A DNA stretch of 64,000 nucleotides from Argentina anserina (taxonomy: Eukaryota > Streptophyta > Magnoliopsida > Rosales > Rosaceae): the NCBI RefSeq assembly GCF_933775445.1, contig NW_026089478.1, positions 1-64,000 on the forward strand, written 5' to 3'. The position numbers and the translations under genes are program-made. The notes under the pieces were generated by a model. That model saw only the letters and a list, made by a program, of their open reading frames with translations. It had not been told where the DNA came from and made no database searches. This document shows positions 34,360 to 48,400 of this stretch, piece after piece (position 1 is the stretch's first letter; every line of letters begins with the position of its first letter).

Positions 34360-36555
34360 TGATAGAAGCACAAAGTGTGACGTTCTTAATGTGATTATGC
34401 CCTATTCTTACTCTTTGTTACCTCTTATTTAGTATGTTTTAGTTTCTTTTGTAAGAATAAGTGTCTAGGTAGAGCTTATATCAATTATGAGTGAATTGAT
34501 GATGAAATCGTGCTAAGTGTTAATAATCCTTGTTGAGATATGATTCCTTGTTCGAGTAGGATTCATCCTTTCATATTTCTTTGTTTCTAACATACTTATT
34601 CTTATTAGGAAATACAAATCCATGTTGGAGAAGGAAAGCAATCCTAGTTCCACAAGGAAAGAGAAGAAAATACACTTAAAAGCCCAATCCATTCAAGAAT
34701 CAAAATGCTGTCAATATTCATAGTCCAACTTCGACGGGCTCCCCTGGATAGCTCCGATCGAGTTAGAAGACCTACTTTATATGGAAATAAAGGTATTTGA
34801 GTCTAGTTTCTGTAGGATTTGAAATCAAATCAATATCTTATTCCTACAGAGAGATATGACTGAATCATTGATCGGAGGTCCAATGAACTCGGCGGAATTA
34901 TCTCAGCCATTGATTTGCTTTTGATCCAAGGGCTATGAGGGAAACTTGGGACTTTGTTCCTCCTGCAAATAGAGCACAAATATGTATCAGAATGTCCATA
35001 AATCCCAGCACCAAAGAATGTCAAAGAAGGCATGCAGCAAATTAAATGAGAAGAGGCAAGAAAGTCAAAGAAGGCATGCAGCAAATTTAATGAGGAGAGG
35101 TAAGAAAAATCAAACATGGCTGCAACAATTAAGACTTTTGCTGCCTCCCTAATTCAAAGGAAGAAATTTGTGCAAAAGAAATCAGCAATAAAGGAGGAAG
35201 AAGATATGTAATTAATGCAAAAGATATGCAATCCTTATAGAAATCAGAATTCTGGCAGTGCAGATCATCCATCTTTGACGGGCTCCCCTGGACAGCTCAA
35301 AATGATTGAGAAAATGTACCTTATATGGATGAAAAGCCACGGAAGTCTAGTTGAAATTGCCAGTTGGAATCATCTCAATATCTATTTTCTAGAGAAAGTT
35401 ATGGCCACAACAAGGGACAAAGGTCAAATCTGCCGAATCTAGGAAACCTCAACCAATTTGGTTTCAACTTTGTGGACTTTGTGGCCATCCTCCCTTTTGT
35501 TTCTTCCTCTATATATAGCACCTCAATTCCACAGAAACATATCATCAACCTTGCTCACAAGACTAGCCAAAGCTCTGCCTTAAACACTACTCATCATCCT
35601 CAAAGCCATTCAAGGCAAAAACACCATCTTTCCTTCATTCCATTCGATCCAAAGCGCTACGCCTAGGATTGCCATTCAAGTTGAAGCCGTGCTGCCTTGT
35701 TTTGATACCTCTAAGGAGATTTACAAAGTGTAACTCATTACTTCTTCACTTATGTTTTCGGTTTGGATTCTTTGTGTGATGTTGTGTTTATGTTTTTGGC
35801 TAGTTCCGAATTTGTGGAATACTCTTATGTAGTTTACAATTTTGCAAGATGTTATAAAGTAGTTCTGATTTTGTTTTCTATGATTTCTATGTAGATGTCG
35901 TGAGTTTATAATTCAATGATTTAATGATTCTCTTTCTTGTGTGTTAACTATATGTGATTCAAGGCGCTAAGTTAGTTTTGCATATAGGATTCTTAAGTGT
36001 TTTTGTTAACTTGTTAAAGTAAGTGACATGCTTGACTTGTTAGTAATCACTAGGAATTAACCATGATTCGTTGTTATCTAAGATGCGCTAAGTAATTAGA
36101 TAAGAGATGAATCAATGAAGTGGTAAGATTGAGAATGACATGTTACCTTGTAATTTCTAAGCGCTAAGATAGGATTACCAGGCCATGTTTCGAGTTAGGG
36201 ATGCGCTAAGTAACCTAGTTCGGTATTAGGTTGTTGTTTGTTCACTCAATACTTCTCCGCTAAGGCTCGGTGTTTGCATAGGATGAGATTATGATTTTGA
36301 AGCTACTTGTGATGATTTGTTTGGTGATGTTTATGTGTTGGTTGGTTGATCACATGTATATATTAGTTTAGGATTTATTTTTATGTTCTTGATACGATCC
36401 TATATCAAATCTTTATATCTCTTATGAATTCGTTGTTAAATGTTTGTGATTCTTTACCCTGGTTGGATCCCCGGTTTGTGAACGATACCCTCTTGCTTTA
36501 TACTACTAACGATGCTTACAGGGTTAACATTGATCTCGAGTAATCGAACCGATCA
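34360..36555 (+). mobile_element. Nested solo LTR (2196 bp), second copy
   Basis: Same insertion as 26292-28487, at the same base and with the same GCAGC duplication (34355-34359 and 36556-36560). This is therefore one insertion event copied by later duplication, not two independent insertions. Rightward TATA candidate at 35510-35517. Confidence 0.9.
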
Positions 36556-36954
36556 GCAGCTCGGCAATCTCTTGGTCCAACTAGGAGTAGCTAGGCCGGC
36601 CTCCTCTTCTCCTTGTTCAACTCGAACATGATTTCCTTGTTCAACTAGGAATGCAACTCGGCAACTCTCCTTTCTTTCCAAATATGATTTGTCTTTCCTG
36701 AAAAGAAATCGTCGATTAAGGAATAGGAAAGAATGAAAATAGGAAAGTAGAGTCCTAGTCGAGTAAGGAATCCTAGCTCAATCAGGAGTTCTAACACTTA
36801 GCACAATTTCATCATCAAATCATCTAAAATCGAAATAGCTCTACCTAGAACATACATGTATCAAATATGAACCTAAAACAAATAAATAAGAAGTAACAAA
36901 GCATAAGAATAGGGCATATATACATTAAGAACGTCACACTTTGTGCTCCTATCA

Positions 36955-37477
36955 ACAACCCCACACTTAGACTTTGCTAGTCCCTTAGCAATCACTAAAA
37001 AGGGAAATCAAAACATAAACGAAAACAATACAACTATAACTAACGACACAACATTCTAATGCCTTCAACATTTTGTCTCAGAGATCTTCAAACTCATAGC
37101 ATCAAGAATAGCATTCAATCGAAATAGATAAGATGAATTCAATGGTTAATAAACATGAGATTTCGTTTAACAAGTAAGACATGACAGAAACAAAGGTGTA
37201 ATTAAGCTCAACATGTTCAAAACGAGTTCAAATTCAACTCACATAGGATATGCACTCCAAATCTTTTCTCTCAAGAACATGGCATATGCTTAAAAGCTTT
37301 TCACACACAAGAGTTATGAACATAGTGAAAATCGAAAACCTCATGAAAGATACCAATCATATGCACAAATGAACCCAAACCATAAGCTTACTTATGAAAC
37401 AAACTCCACAAATCAAGAGCTACTCATTTTAAGAATCATGCGGATCTTTAGAAAATGGATGGGTTAGGCTCGGCATT
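36955..37477 (-). mobile_element. Truncated third internal region (PPT end only)
   Basis: It matches the first 523 bp of the internal region, counted from the PPT (36955-36968) up to GGCTCGGCATT, equivalent to about 21341 in copy 1. The element then stops and satellite begins. The gag, PBS and fourth LTR are missing. Confidence 0.9.
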
Positions 37478-37480
37478 TGA
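37478..37480. other. Retroelement/satellite junction with filler
   Basis: Element sequence CGGCATT is followed by TGA and then satellite TCGTTTGAG. CATT also occurs in the satellite at the matching place (CATTTCTCGTTTGAG), so the join looks like microhomology end joining with a tiny filler rather than a transposon end. Confidence 0.6.
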
Positions 37481-40400
37481 TCGTTTGAGTATCTTTCTGT
37501 AAGGCTTCTGATGCGAGTTTCTATTGTATTTGAGAGTTGTGCAAGTGTGGGAGTGTGTTTCTTTCAAACTGAGTATCTTTACATCGTTTGCGTATCTTTA
37601 CTATTCCAATTGTGTATCTTTTCATTTCTCGTTTGAGTATCTTTTTGTCAGGCTTCTGATGCGAGTTTCTATTGTATTTGAGAGTTTTGCAAGTGTGGGA
37701 ATGTGTTTCTTTCAAACTGAGTATCTTTACATCGTTTGCGTATCTTTACTTCGTTTGCGTATCTTTACTATTCCAATTGTGTATCTTTACATCGTTTGCG
37801 TATCTTTACTATTCCAATTGTGTATCTTTTCATTTCTCGTTTGAGTATCTTTCTGTCAGGCTTCTGATGCGAGTTTCTATTGAATTTGAGAGTTTTGCAA
37901 GTGTGGGAGTGTGTTTCTTTCAAACTGAGTATCTTTACATCGTTTGCGTATCTTTACTATTCCAATTGTGTATCTTTACATCGTTTGCGTATCTTTACTA
38001 TTCCAATTGTGTATCTTTTCATTTCTCGTTTGAGTATCTTTCTGTAAGGCTTCTGATGCGAGTTTCTATTGTATTTGAGAGGTTTGCAAGTGTGGGAGTG
38101 TGTTTCTTTCAAACTGAGTATCTTTACATCGTTTGCGTATCTTTACTATTCCAATTGTGTATCTCTACATCGTTTGCGTATCTTTACTATTCCAATTGTG
38201 TATCTTTTCATTTCTCGTTTGAGTATCTTTCTGTAAGGCTTCTGATGCGAGTTTCTATTGTATTTGAGAGTTTTGCAAGTGTGGGAGTGTGTTTCTTTCA
38301 AACTGAGTATCTTTACATCGTTTGCGTATGTTTACTATTCCAATTGTGTATCTTTACATCGTTTGCGTATCTTTACTATTCCAATTGTGTATCTTTTCAT
38401 TTCTCGTTTGAGTATCTTTTTGTAAGGCTTCTGATGCGAGTTTCTATTGTATTTGAGAGTTTTCCAAGGGTGGGAGTGTGTTTCTTTCAAACTGAGTATC
38501 TTTACATCGTTTGCGTATCTTTACTATTCCAATTGTGTATCTTTTCATTTCTCGTTTGAGTATCTTTCTGTAAGGCTTCTGATGCGAGTTTCTATTGAAT
38601 TTGAGAGTTTTGCAAGTGTGGGAGTGTGTTTCTTTCAAACTGAGTATCTTTACATCGTTTGCGTATCTTTACTTCGTTTGCGTATCTTTACTATTCCAAT
38701 TGTGTATCTTTACATCGTTTGCGTATCTTTACTATTCCAATTGTGTATCTTTTCATTTCTCGTTTGAGTATCTTTCTGTCAGGCTTCTGATGCGAGTTTC
38801 TATTGAATTTGAGAGTTTTGCAAGTGTGGGAGTGTGTTTCTTTCAAACTGAGTATCTTTACATCGTTTGCGTATCTTTACTATTCCAATTGTGTATCTTT
38901 TCATTTCTCGTTTGAGTATCTTTCTGTAAGGCTTCTAATGCGAGTTTCTATTGAATTTGAGAGTTTTGCAAGTGTGGGAGTGTGTTTCTTTCAAACTGAG
39001 TATCTTTACATCGTTTGCGTATCTTTACTATTCCAATTGTGTATCTTTTCATTTCTCGTTTGAGTATCTTTCTGTCAGGCTTCTGATGCGAGTTTCTATT
39101 GAATTTGAGAGTTTTGCAAGTGTGGGAGTGTGTTTCTTTCAAACTGAGTATCTTTACATCGTTTGCGTATCTTTACTATTCCAATTGTGTATCTTTTCAT
39201 TTCTCGTTTGAGTATCTTTCTGTAAGGCTTCTGATGCGAGTTTCTATTGAATTTGAGAGTTTTGCAAGTGTGGGAGTGTGTTTCTTTCAAACTGAGTATC
39301 TTTACATCGTTTGCGTATCTTTACTTCGTTTGCGTATCTTTACTATTCCAATTGTGTATCTTTACATCGTTTGCGTATCTTTACTATTCCAATTGTGTAT
39401 CTTTTCATTTCTCGTTTGAGTATCTTTCTGTCAGGCTTCTGATGCGAGTTTCTATTGAATTTGGGAGTTTTGCAAGTGTGGGAGTGTGTTTCTTTCAAAC
39501 TGAGTATCTTTACATCGTTTGCGTATCTTTACTATTCCAATTGTGTATCTTTACATCGTTTGCGTATCTTTACTATTCCAATTGTGTATCTTTTCATTTC
39601 TCGTTTGAGTATCTTTCTGTAAGGCTTCTGATGCGAGTTTCTATTGTATTTGAGAGTTGTGCAAGTGTGGGAGTGTGTTTCTTTCAAACTGAGTATCTTT
39701 ACATCGTTTGCGTATCTTTACTATTCCAATTGTGTATCTTTTCATTTCTCGTTTGAGTATCTTTTTGTCAGGCTTCTGATGCGAGTTTCTATTGTATTTG
39801 AGAGTTTTGCAAGTGTGGGAGTGTGTTTCTTTCAAACTGAGTATCTTTACATCGTTTGCGTATCTTTACTTCGTTTGCGTATCTTTACTATTCCAATTGT
39901 GTATCTTTACATCGTTTGCGTATCTTTACTATTCCAATTGTGTATCTTTTCATTTCTCGTTTGAGTATCTTTCTGTCAGGCTTCTGATGCGAGTTTCTAT
40001 TGAATTTCAGAGTTTTGCAAGTGTGGGAGTGTGTTTCTTTCAAACTGAGTATCTTTACATCGTTTGCGTATCTTTACTATTCCAATTGTGTATCTTTACA
40101 TCGTTTGCGTATCTTTACTATTCCAATTGTGTATCTTTTCATTTCTCGTTTGAGTATCTTTCTGTCAGGCTTCTGATGCGAGTTTCTATTGAATTTGAGA
40201 GTTTTGCAAGTGTGGGAGTGTGTTTCTTTCAAACTGAGTATCTTTACATCGTTTGCGTATCTTTACTATTCCAATTGTGTATCTTTTCATTTCTCGTTTG
40301 AGTATCTTTCTGTAAGGCTTCTGATGCGAGTTTCTATTGAATTTGAGAGTTTTGCAAGTGTGGGAGTGTGTTTCTTTCAAACTGAGTATCTTTACATCGT

Positions 40401-43400
40401 TTGCGTATCTTTACTATTCCAATTGTGTATCTTTTCATTTCTCGTTTGAGTATCTTTCTGTCAGGCTTCTGATGCGAGTTTCTATTGAATTTGAGAGTTT
40501 TGCAAGTGTGGGAGTGTGTTTCTTTCAAACTGAGTATCTTTACATCGTTTGCGTATCTTTACTATTCCAATTGTGTATCTTTTCATTTCTCGTTTGAGTA
40601 TCTTTCTGTCAGGCTTCTGATGCGAGTTTCTATTGAATTTGAGAGTTTTGCAAGTGTGGGAGTGTGTTTCTTTCAAACTGAGTATCTTTACATCGTTTGC
40701 GTATCTTTACTTCGTTTGCGTATCTTTACTATTCCAATTGTGTATCTTTACATCGTTTGCGTATCTTTACTATTCCAATTGTGTATCTTTTCATTTCTCG
40801 TTTGAGTATCTTTCTGTCAGGCTTCTGATGCGAGTTTCTATTGAATTTGAGAGTTTTGCAAGTGTGGGAGTGTGTTTCTTTCAAACTGAGTATCTTTACA
40901 TCGTTTGCGTATCTTTACTATTCCAATTGTGTATCTTTACATTGTTTGCGTATCTTTACTATTCCAATTGTGTATCTTTTCATTTCTCGTTTGAGTATCT
41001 TTTTGTTAGGCTTCTGATGCGAGTTTCTATTGTATTTGAGAGTTGTGCAAGTGTGGGAGTGTGTTTCTTTCAAACTGAGTATCTTTACATCGTTTGCGTA
41101 TCTTTACTATTCCAATTGTGTATCTTTTCATTTCTCGTTTGAGTATCTTTTTGTCAGGCTTCTGATGCGAGTTTCTATTGTATTTGAGAGTTTTGCAAGT
41201 GTGGGAGTGTGTTTCTTTCAAACTGAGTATCTTTACATCGTTTGCGTATCTTTACTTCGTTTGCGTATCTTTACTATTCCAATTGTGTATCTTTACATCG
41301 TTTGCGTATCTTTACTATTCCAATTGTGTATCTTTTCATTTCTCGTTTGAGTATCTTTCTGTCAGGCTTCTGATGCGAGTTTCTATTGAATTTCAGAGTT
41401 TTGCAAGTGTGGGAGTGTGTTTCTTTCAAACTGAGTATCTTTACATCGTTTGCGTATCTTTACTATTCCAATTGTGTATCTTTACATCGTTTGCGTATCT
41501 TTACTATTCCAATTGTGTATCTTTTCATTTCTCGTTTGAGTATCTTTTTGTAAGGCTTCTGATGCGAGTTTCTATTGTATTTGAGAGTTGTGCAAGTGTG
41601 GGAGTGTGTTTCTTTCAAACTGAGTATCTTTACATCGTTTGCGTATCTTTACTATTCCAATTGTGTATCTTTTCATTTCTCGTTTGAGTATCTTTTTGTC
41701 AGGCTTCTGATGCGAGTTTCTATTGTATTTGAGAGTTTTGCAAGTGTGGGAGTGTGTTTCTTTCAAACTGAGTATCTTTACATCGTTTGCGTATCTTTAC
41801 TTCGTTTGCGTATCTTTACTATTCCAATTGTGTATCTTTACATCGTTTGCGTATCTTTACTATTCCAATTGTGTATCTTTTCATTTCTCGTTTGAGTATC
41901 TTTCTGTCAGGCTTCTGATGCGAGTTTCTATTGTATTTGAGAGTTTTGCAAGTGTGGGAGTGTGTTTCTTTCAAACTGAGTATCTTTACATCGTTTGCGT
42001 ATCTTTACTTCGTTTGCGTATCTTTACTATTCCAATTGTGTATCTTTACATCGTTTGCGTATCTTTACTATTCCAATTGTGTATCTTTTCATTTCTCGTT
42101 TGAGTATCTTTCTGTAAGGCTTCTGATGCGAGTTTCTATTGTATTTGAGAGTTGTGCAAGTGTGGGAGTGTGTTTCTTTCAAACTGAGTATCTTTACATC
42201 GTTTGCGTATCTTTACTATTCCAATTGTGTATCTTTTCATTTCTCGTTTGAGTATCTTTTTGTCAGGCTTCTGATGCGAGTTTCTATTGTATTTGAGAGT
42301 TTTGCAAGTGTGGGAGTGTGTTTCTTTCAAACTGAGTATCTTTACATCGTTTGCGTATCTTTACTTCGTTTGCGTATCTTTACTATTCCAATTGTGTATC
42401 TTTACATCGTTTGCGTATCTTTACTATTCCAATTGTGTATCTTTTCATTTCTCGTTTGAGTATCTTTCTGTCAGGCTTCTGATGCGAGTTTCTATTGAAT
42501 TTGAGAGTTTTGCAAGTGTGGGAGTGTGTTTCTTTCAAACTGAGTATCTTTACATCGTTTGCGTATCTTTACTATTCCAATTGTGTATCTTTTCATTTCT
42601 CGTTTGAGTATCTTTCTGTAAGGCTTCTGATGCGAGTTTCTATTGAATTTGAGAGTTTTGCAAGTGTGGGAGTGTGTTTCTTTCAAACTGAGTATCTTTA
42701 CATCGTTTGCGTATCTTTACTATTCCAATTGTGTATCTTTTCATTTCTCGTTTGAGTATCTTTCTGTAAGGCTTCTGATGCGAGTTTCTATTGAATTTGA
42801 GAGTTTTGCAAGTGTGGGAGTGTGTTTCTTTCAAACTGAGTATCTTTACATCGTTTGCGTATCTTTACTATTCCAAGTGTGTATCTTTTCATTTCTCGTT
42901 TGAGTATCTTTCTGTAAGGCTTCTGATGCGAGTTTCTATTGAATTTGAGAGTTTTGCAAGTGTGGGAGTGTGTTTCTTTCAAACTGAGTATCTTTACATC
43001 GTTTGCGTATCTTTACTTCGTTTGCGTATCTTTACTATTCCAATTGTGTATCTTTACATCGTTTGCGTATCTTTACTATTCCAATTGTGTATCTTTTCAT
43101 TTCTCGTTTGAGTATCTTTCTGTCAGGCTTCTGATGCGAGTTTCTATTGAATTTGAGAGTTTTGCAAGTGTGGGAGTGTGTTTCTTTCAAACTGAGTATC
43201 TTTACATCGTTTGCGTATCTTTACTATTCCAATTGTGTATCTTTTCATTTCTCGTTTGAGTATCTTTCTGTCAGGCTTCTGATGCGAGTTTCTATTGTAT
43301 TTGAGAGTTTTGCAAGTGTGGGAGTGTGTTTCTTTCAAACTGAGTATCTTTACATCGTTTGCGTATCTTTACTTCGTTTGCGTATCTTTACTATTCCAAT

Positions 43401-43479
43401 TGTGTATCTTTACATCGTTTGCGTATCTTTACTATTCCAATTGTGTATCTTTTCATTTCTCGTTTGAGTATCTTTCTGT

Positions 43480-45480
43480 AAGGCTTCTGATGCGAGTTTC
43501 TATTGTATTTGAGAGTTGTGCAAGTGTGGGAGTGTGTTTCTTTCAAACTGAGTATCTTTACATCGTTTGCGTATCTTTACTATTCCAATTGTGTATCTTT
43601 TCATTTCTCGTTTGAGTATCTTTCTGTAAGGCTTCTGATGCGAGTTTCTATTGTATTTGAGAGTTTTGCAAGTGTGGGAGTGTGTTTCTTTCAAACTGAG
43701 TATCTTTACATCGTTTGCGTATCTTTACTTCGTTTGCGTAACTTTACTATTCCAATTGTGTATCTTTACATCGTTTGCGTATCTTTACTATTCCAATTGT
43801 GTATCTTTTCATTTCTCGTTTGAGTATCTTTCTGTCAGGCTTCTGATGCGAGTTTCTATTGAATTTGAGAGTTTTGCAAGTGTGGGAGTGTGTTTCTTTC
43901 AAACTGAGTATCTTTACATCGTTTGCGTATCTTTACTATTCCAATTGTGTATCTTTACATCGTTTGCGTATCTTTACTATTCCAATTGTGTATCTTTTCA
44001 TTTCTCGTTTGAGTATCTTTCTGTAAGGCTTCTGATGCGAGTTTCTATTGTATTTGAGAGTTGTGCAAGTGTGGGAGTGTGTTTCTTTCAAACTGAGTAT
44101 CTTTACATCGTTTGCGTATCTTTACTATTCCAATTGTGTATCTTTTCATTTCTCGTTTGAGTATCTTTTTGTCAGGCTTCTGATGCGAGTTTCTATTGTA
44201 TTTGAGAGTTTTGCAAGTGTGGGAGTGTGTTTCTTTCAAACTGAGTATCTTTACATCGTTTGCGTATCTTTACTTCGTTTGCGTATCTTTACTATTCCAA
44301 TTGTGTATCTTTACATCGTTTGCGTATCTTTACTATTCCAATTGTGTATCTTTTCATTTCTCGTTTGAGTATCTTTCTGTCAGGCTTCTGATGCGAGTTT
44401 CTATTGAATTTCAGAGTTTTGCAAGTGTGGGAGTGTGTTTCTTTCAAACTGAGTATCTTTACATCGTTTGCGTATCTTTACTATTCCAATTGTGTATCTT
44501 TACATCGTTTGCGTATCTTTACTATTCCAATTGTGTATCTTTTCATTTCTCGTTTGAGTATCTTTTTGTAAGGCTTCTGATGCGAGTTTCTATTGTATTT
44601 GAGAGTTGTGCAAGTGTGGGAGTGTGTTTCTTTCAAACTGAGTATCTTTACATCGTTTGCGTATCTTTACTATTCCAATTGTGTATCTTTTCATTTCTCG
44701 TTTGAGTATCTTTTTGTCAGGCTTCTGATGCGAGTTTCTATTGTATTTGAGAGTTTTGCAAGTGTGGGAGTGTGTTTCTTTCAAACTGAGTATCTTTACA
44801 TCGTTTGCGTATCTTTACTTCGTTTGCGTATCTTTACTATTCCAATTGTGTATCTTTACATCGTTTGCGTATCTTTACTATTCCAATTGTGTATCTTTTC
44901 ATTTCTCGTTTGAGTATCTTTCTGTCAGGCTTCTGATGCGAGTTTCTATTGTATTTGAGAGTTTTGCAAGTGTGGGAGTGTGTTTCTTTCAAACTGAGTA
45001 TCTTTACATCGTTTGCGTATCTTTACTATTCCAATTGTGTATCTTTACATCGTTTGCGTATCTTTACTATTCCAATTGTGTATCTTTTCATTTCTCGTTT
45101 GAGTATCTTTCTGTAAGGCTTCTGATGCGAGTTTCTATTGTATTTGAGAGTTGTGCAAGTGTGGGAGTGTGTTTCTTTCAAACTGAGTATCTTTACATCG
45201 TTTGCGTATCTTTACTATTCCAATTGTGTATCTTTTCATTTCTCGTTTGAGTATCTTTTTGTCAGGCTTCTGATGCGAGTTTCTATTGTATTTGAGAGTT
45301 TTGCAAGTGTGGGAGTGTGTTTCTTTCAAACTGAGTATCTTTACATCGTTTGCGTATCTTTACTTCGTTTGCGTATCTTTACTATTCCAATTGTGTATCT
45401 TTACATCGTTTGCGTATCTTTACTATTCCAATTGTGTATCTTTTCATTTCTCGTTTGAGTATCTTTCTGTCAGGCTTCTG
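43480..45480. repeat. 545-bp trimeric higher-order repeat run
   Basis: Equivalent landmarks recur at 43500, 44045, 44590 and 45135, each 545 bp apart, equal to 148 + 208 + 189. The three monomers in order carry GTTGTGCAAG (148), GTTTTGCAAG (208), and in part GAATTTCAGAG (189). Confidence 0.85.
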
Positions 45481-48400
45481 ATGCGAGTTTCTATTGAATT
45501 TGAGAGTTTTGCAAGTGTGGGAGTGTGTTTCTTTCAAACTGAGTATCTTTACATCGTTTGCGTATCTTTACTATTCCAATTGTGTATCTTTTCATTTCTC
45601 GTTTGAGTATCTTTCTGTAAGGCTTCTGATGCGAGTTTCTATTGAATTTGAGAGTTTTGCAAGTGTGGGAGTGTGTTTCTTTCAAACTGAGTATCTTTAC
45701 ATCGTTTGCGTATCTTTACTATTCCAATTGTGTATCTTTTCATTTCTCGTTTGAGTATCTTTCTGTAAGGCTTCTGATGCGAGTTTCTATTGAATTTGAG
45801 AGTTTTGCAAGTGTGGGAGTGTGTTTCTTTCAAACTGAGTATCTTTACATCGTTTGCGTATCTTTACTTCGTTTGCGTATCTTTACTATTCCAATTGTGT
45901 ATCTTTACATCGTTTGCGTATCTTTACTATTCCAATTGTGTATCTTTTCATTTCTCGTTTGAGTATCTTTCTGTCAGGCTTCTGATGCGAGTTTCTATTG
46001 AATTTGAGAGTTTTGAAAGTGTGGGAGTGTGTTTCTTTCAAACTGAGTATCTTTACATCGTTTGCGTATCTTTACTATTCCAATTGTGTATCTTTTCATT
46101 TCTCGTTTGAGTATCTTTCTGTAAGGCTTCTGATGCGAGTTTCTATTGAATTTGAGAGTTTTGCAAGTGTGGGAGTGTGTTTCTTTCAAACTGAGTATCT
46201 TTACATCGTTTGCGTATCTTTACTATTCCAATTGTGTATCTTTTCATTTCTCGTTTGAGTATCTTTCTGTCAGGCTTCTGATGCGAGTTTCTATTGAATT
46301 TGAGAGTTTTGCAAGTGTGGGAGTGTGTTTCTTTCAAACTGAGTATCTTTACATCGTTTGCGTATCTTTACTATTCCAATTGTGTATCTTTTCATTTCTC
46401 GTTTGAGTATCTTTCTGTAAGGCTTCTGATGCGAGTTTCTATTGAATTTGAGAGTTTTGCAAGTGTGGGAGTGTGTTTCTTTCAAACTGAGTATCTTTAC
46501 ATCGTTTGCGTATCTTTACTTCGTTTGCGTATCTTTACTATTCCAATTGTGTATCTTTACATCGTTTGCGTATCTTTACTATTCCAATTGTGTATCTTTT
46601 CATTTCTCGTTTGAGTATCTTTCTGTCAGGCTTCTGATGCGAGTTTCTATTGAATTTGAGAGTTTTGCAAGTGTGGGAGTGTGTTTCTTTCAAACTGAGT
46701 ATCTTTACATCGTTTGCGTATCTTTACTATTCCAATTGTGTATCTTTACATCGTTTGCGTATCTTTACTATTCCAATTGTGTATCTTTTCATTTCTCGTT
46801 TGAGTATCTTTCTGTAAGGCTTCTGATGCGAGTTTCTATTGTATTTGAGAGTTGTGCAAGTGTGGGAGTGTGTTTCTTTCAAACTGAGTATCTTTACATC
46901 GTTTGCGTATCTTTACTATTCCAATTGTGTATCTTTTCATTTCTCGTTTGAGTATCTTTTTGTCAGGCTTCTGATGCGAGTTTCTATTGTATTTGAGAGT
47001 TTTGCAAGTGTGGGAGTGTGTTTCTTTCAAACTGAGTATCTTTACATCGTTTGCGTATCTTTACTTCGTTTGCGTATCTTTACTATTCCAATTGTGTATC
47101 TTTACATCGTTTGCGTATCTTTACTATTCCAATTGTGTATCTTTTCATTTCTCGTTTGAGTATCTTTCTGTCAGGCTTCTGATGCGAGTTTCTATTGAAT
47201 TTGAGAGTTTTGCAAGTGTGGGAGTGTGTTTCTTTCAAACTGAGTATCTTTACATCGTTTGCGTATCTTTACTATTCCAATTGTGTATCTTTTCATTTCT
47301 CGTTTGAGTATCTTTCTGTAAGGCTTCTGATGCGAGTTTCTATTGAATTTGAGAGTTTTGCAAGTGTGGGAGTGTGTTTCTTTCAAACTGAGTATCTTTA
47401 CATCGTTTGCGTATCTTTACTTCGTTTGCGTATCTTTACTATTCCAATTGTGTATCTTTACATCGTTTGCATATCTTTACTATTCCAATTGTGTATCTTT
47501 TCATTTCTCGTTTGAGTATCTTTCTGTCAGGCTTCTGATGCGAGTTTCTATTGAATTTCAGAGTTTTGCAAGTGTGGGAGTGTGTTTCTTTCAAACTGAG
47601 TATCTTTACATCGTTTGCGTATCTTTACTATTCCAATTGTGTATCTTTACATCGTTTGCGTATCTTTACTATTCCAATTGTGTATCTTTTCATTTCTCGT
47701 TTGAGTATCTTTTTGTAAGGCTTCTGATGCGAGTTTCTATTGTATTTGAGAGTTGTGCAAGTGTGGGAGTGTGTTTCTTTCAAACTGAGTATCTTTACAT
47801 CGTTTGCGTATCTTTACTATTCCAATTGTGTATCTTTTCATTTCTCGTTTGAGTATCTTTTTGTTAGGCTTCTGATGCGAGTTTCTATTGTATTTGAGAG
47901 TTTTGCAAGTGTGGGAGTGTGTTTCTTTCAAACTGAGTATCTTTACATCGTTTGCGTATCTTTACTTCGTTTGCGTATCTTTACTATTCCAATTGTGTAT
48001 CTTTACATCGTTTGCGTATCTTTACTATTCCAATTGTGTATCTTTTCATTTCTCGTTTGAGTATCTTTCTGTCAGGCTTCTGATGCGAGTTTCTATTGTA
48101 TTTGAGAGTTTTGCAAGTGTGGGAGTGTGTTTCTTTCAAACTGAGTATCTTTACATCGTTTGCGTATCTTTACTTCGTTTGCGTATCTTTACTATTCCAA
48201 TTGTGTATCTTTACATCGTTTGCGTATCTTTACTATTCCAATTGTGTATCTTTTCATTTCTCGTTTGAGTATCTTTCTGTAAGGCTTCTGATGCGAGTTT
48301 CTATTGTATTTGAGAGTTGTGCAAGTGTGGGAGTGTGTTTCTTTCAAACTGAGTATCTTTACATCGTTTGCGTATCTTTACTATTCCAATTGTGTATCTT

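Larger units (their letters stand above)
33187..36954 (-). repeat. Composite LTR shared by copies 2 and 3
   Basis: Same 3768-bp structure as 25119-28886, including the nested solo LTR and its GCAGC duplications. I found no difference from that LTR by eye. It has a palindromic TATA site at 34200-34215. Confidence 0.9.
19335..37477 (-). mobile_element. Tandem Athila/Tat-like LTR retrotransposon cluster, non-autonomous
   Basis: The cluster contains three LTRs and three internal regions on the minus strand: truncated LTR 19335-20818, internal 20819-25118, composite LTR 25119-28886, internal 28887-33186, composite LTR 33187-36954, truncated internal 36955-37477. Neighbouring copies share LTRs, and the LTR-plus-internal unit repeats at exactly 8068 bp (25119 to 33187). 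Each complete internal region is 4300 bp and holds a tRNA-Asp-like PBS, one gag gene and a PPT. No pol domain is visible in any frame. By eye the copies differ at only a handful of positions. Lineage assignment (Ty3/gypsy, Athila/Tat branch) rests on the PBS type and Gag style and would need a profile search to confirm. Unequal recombination between LTRs is the simplest origin. The outer junctions are not normal retroelement ends. Confidence 0.9.
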
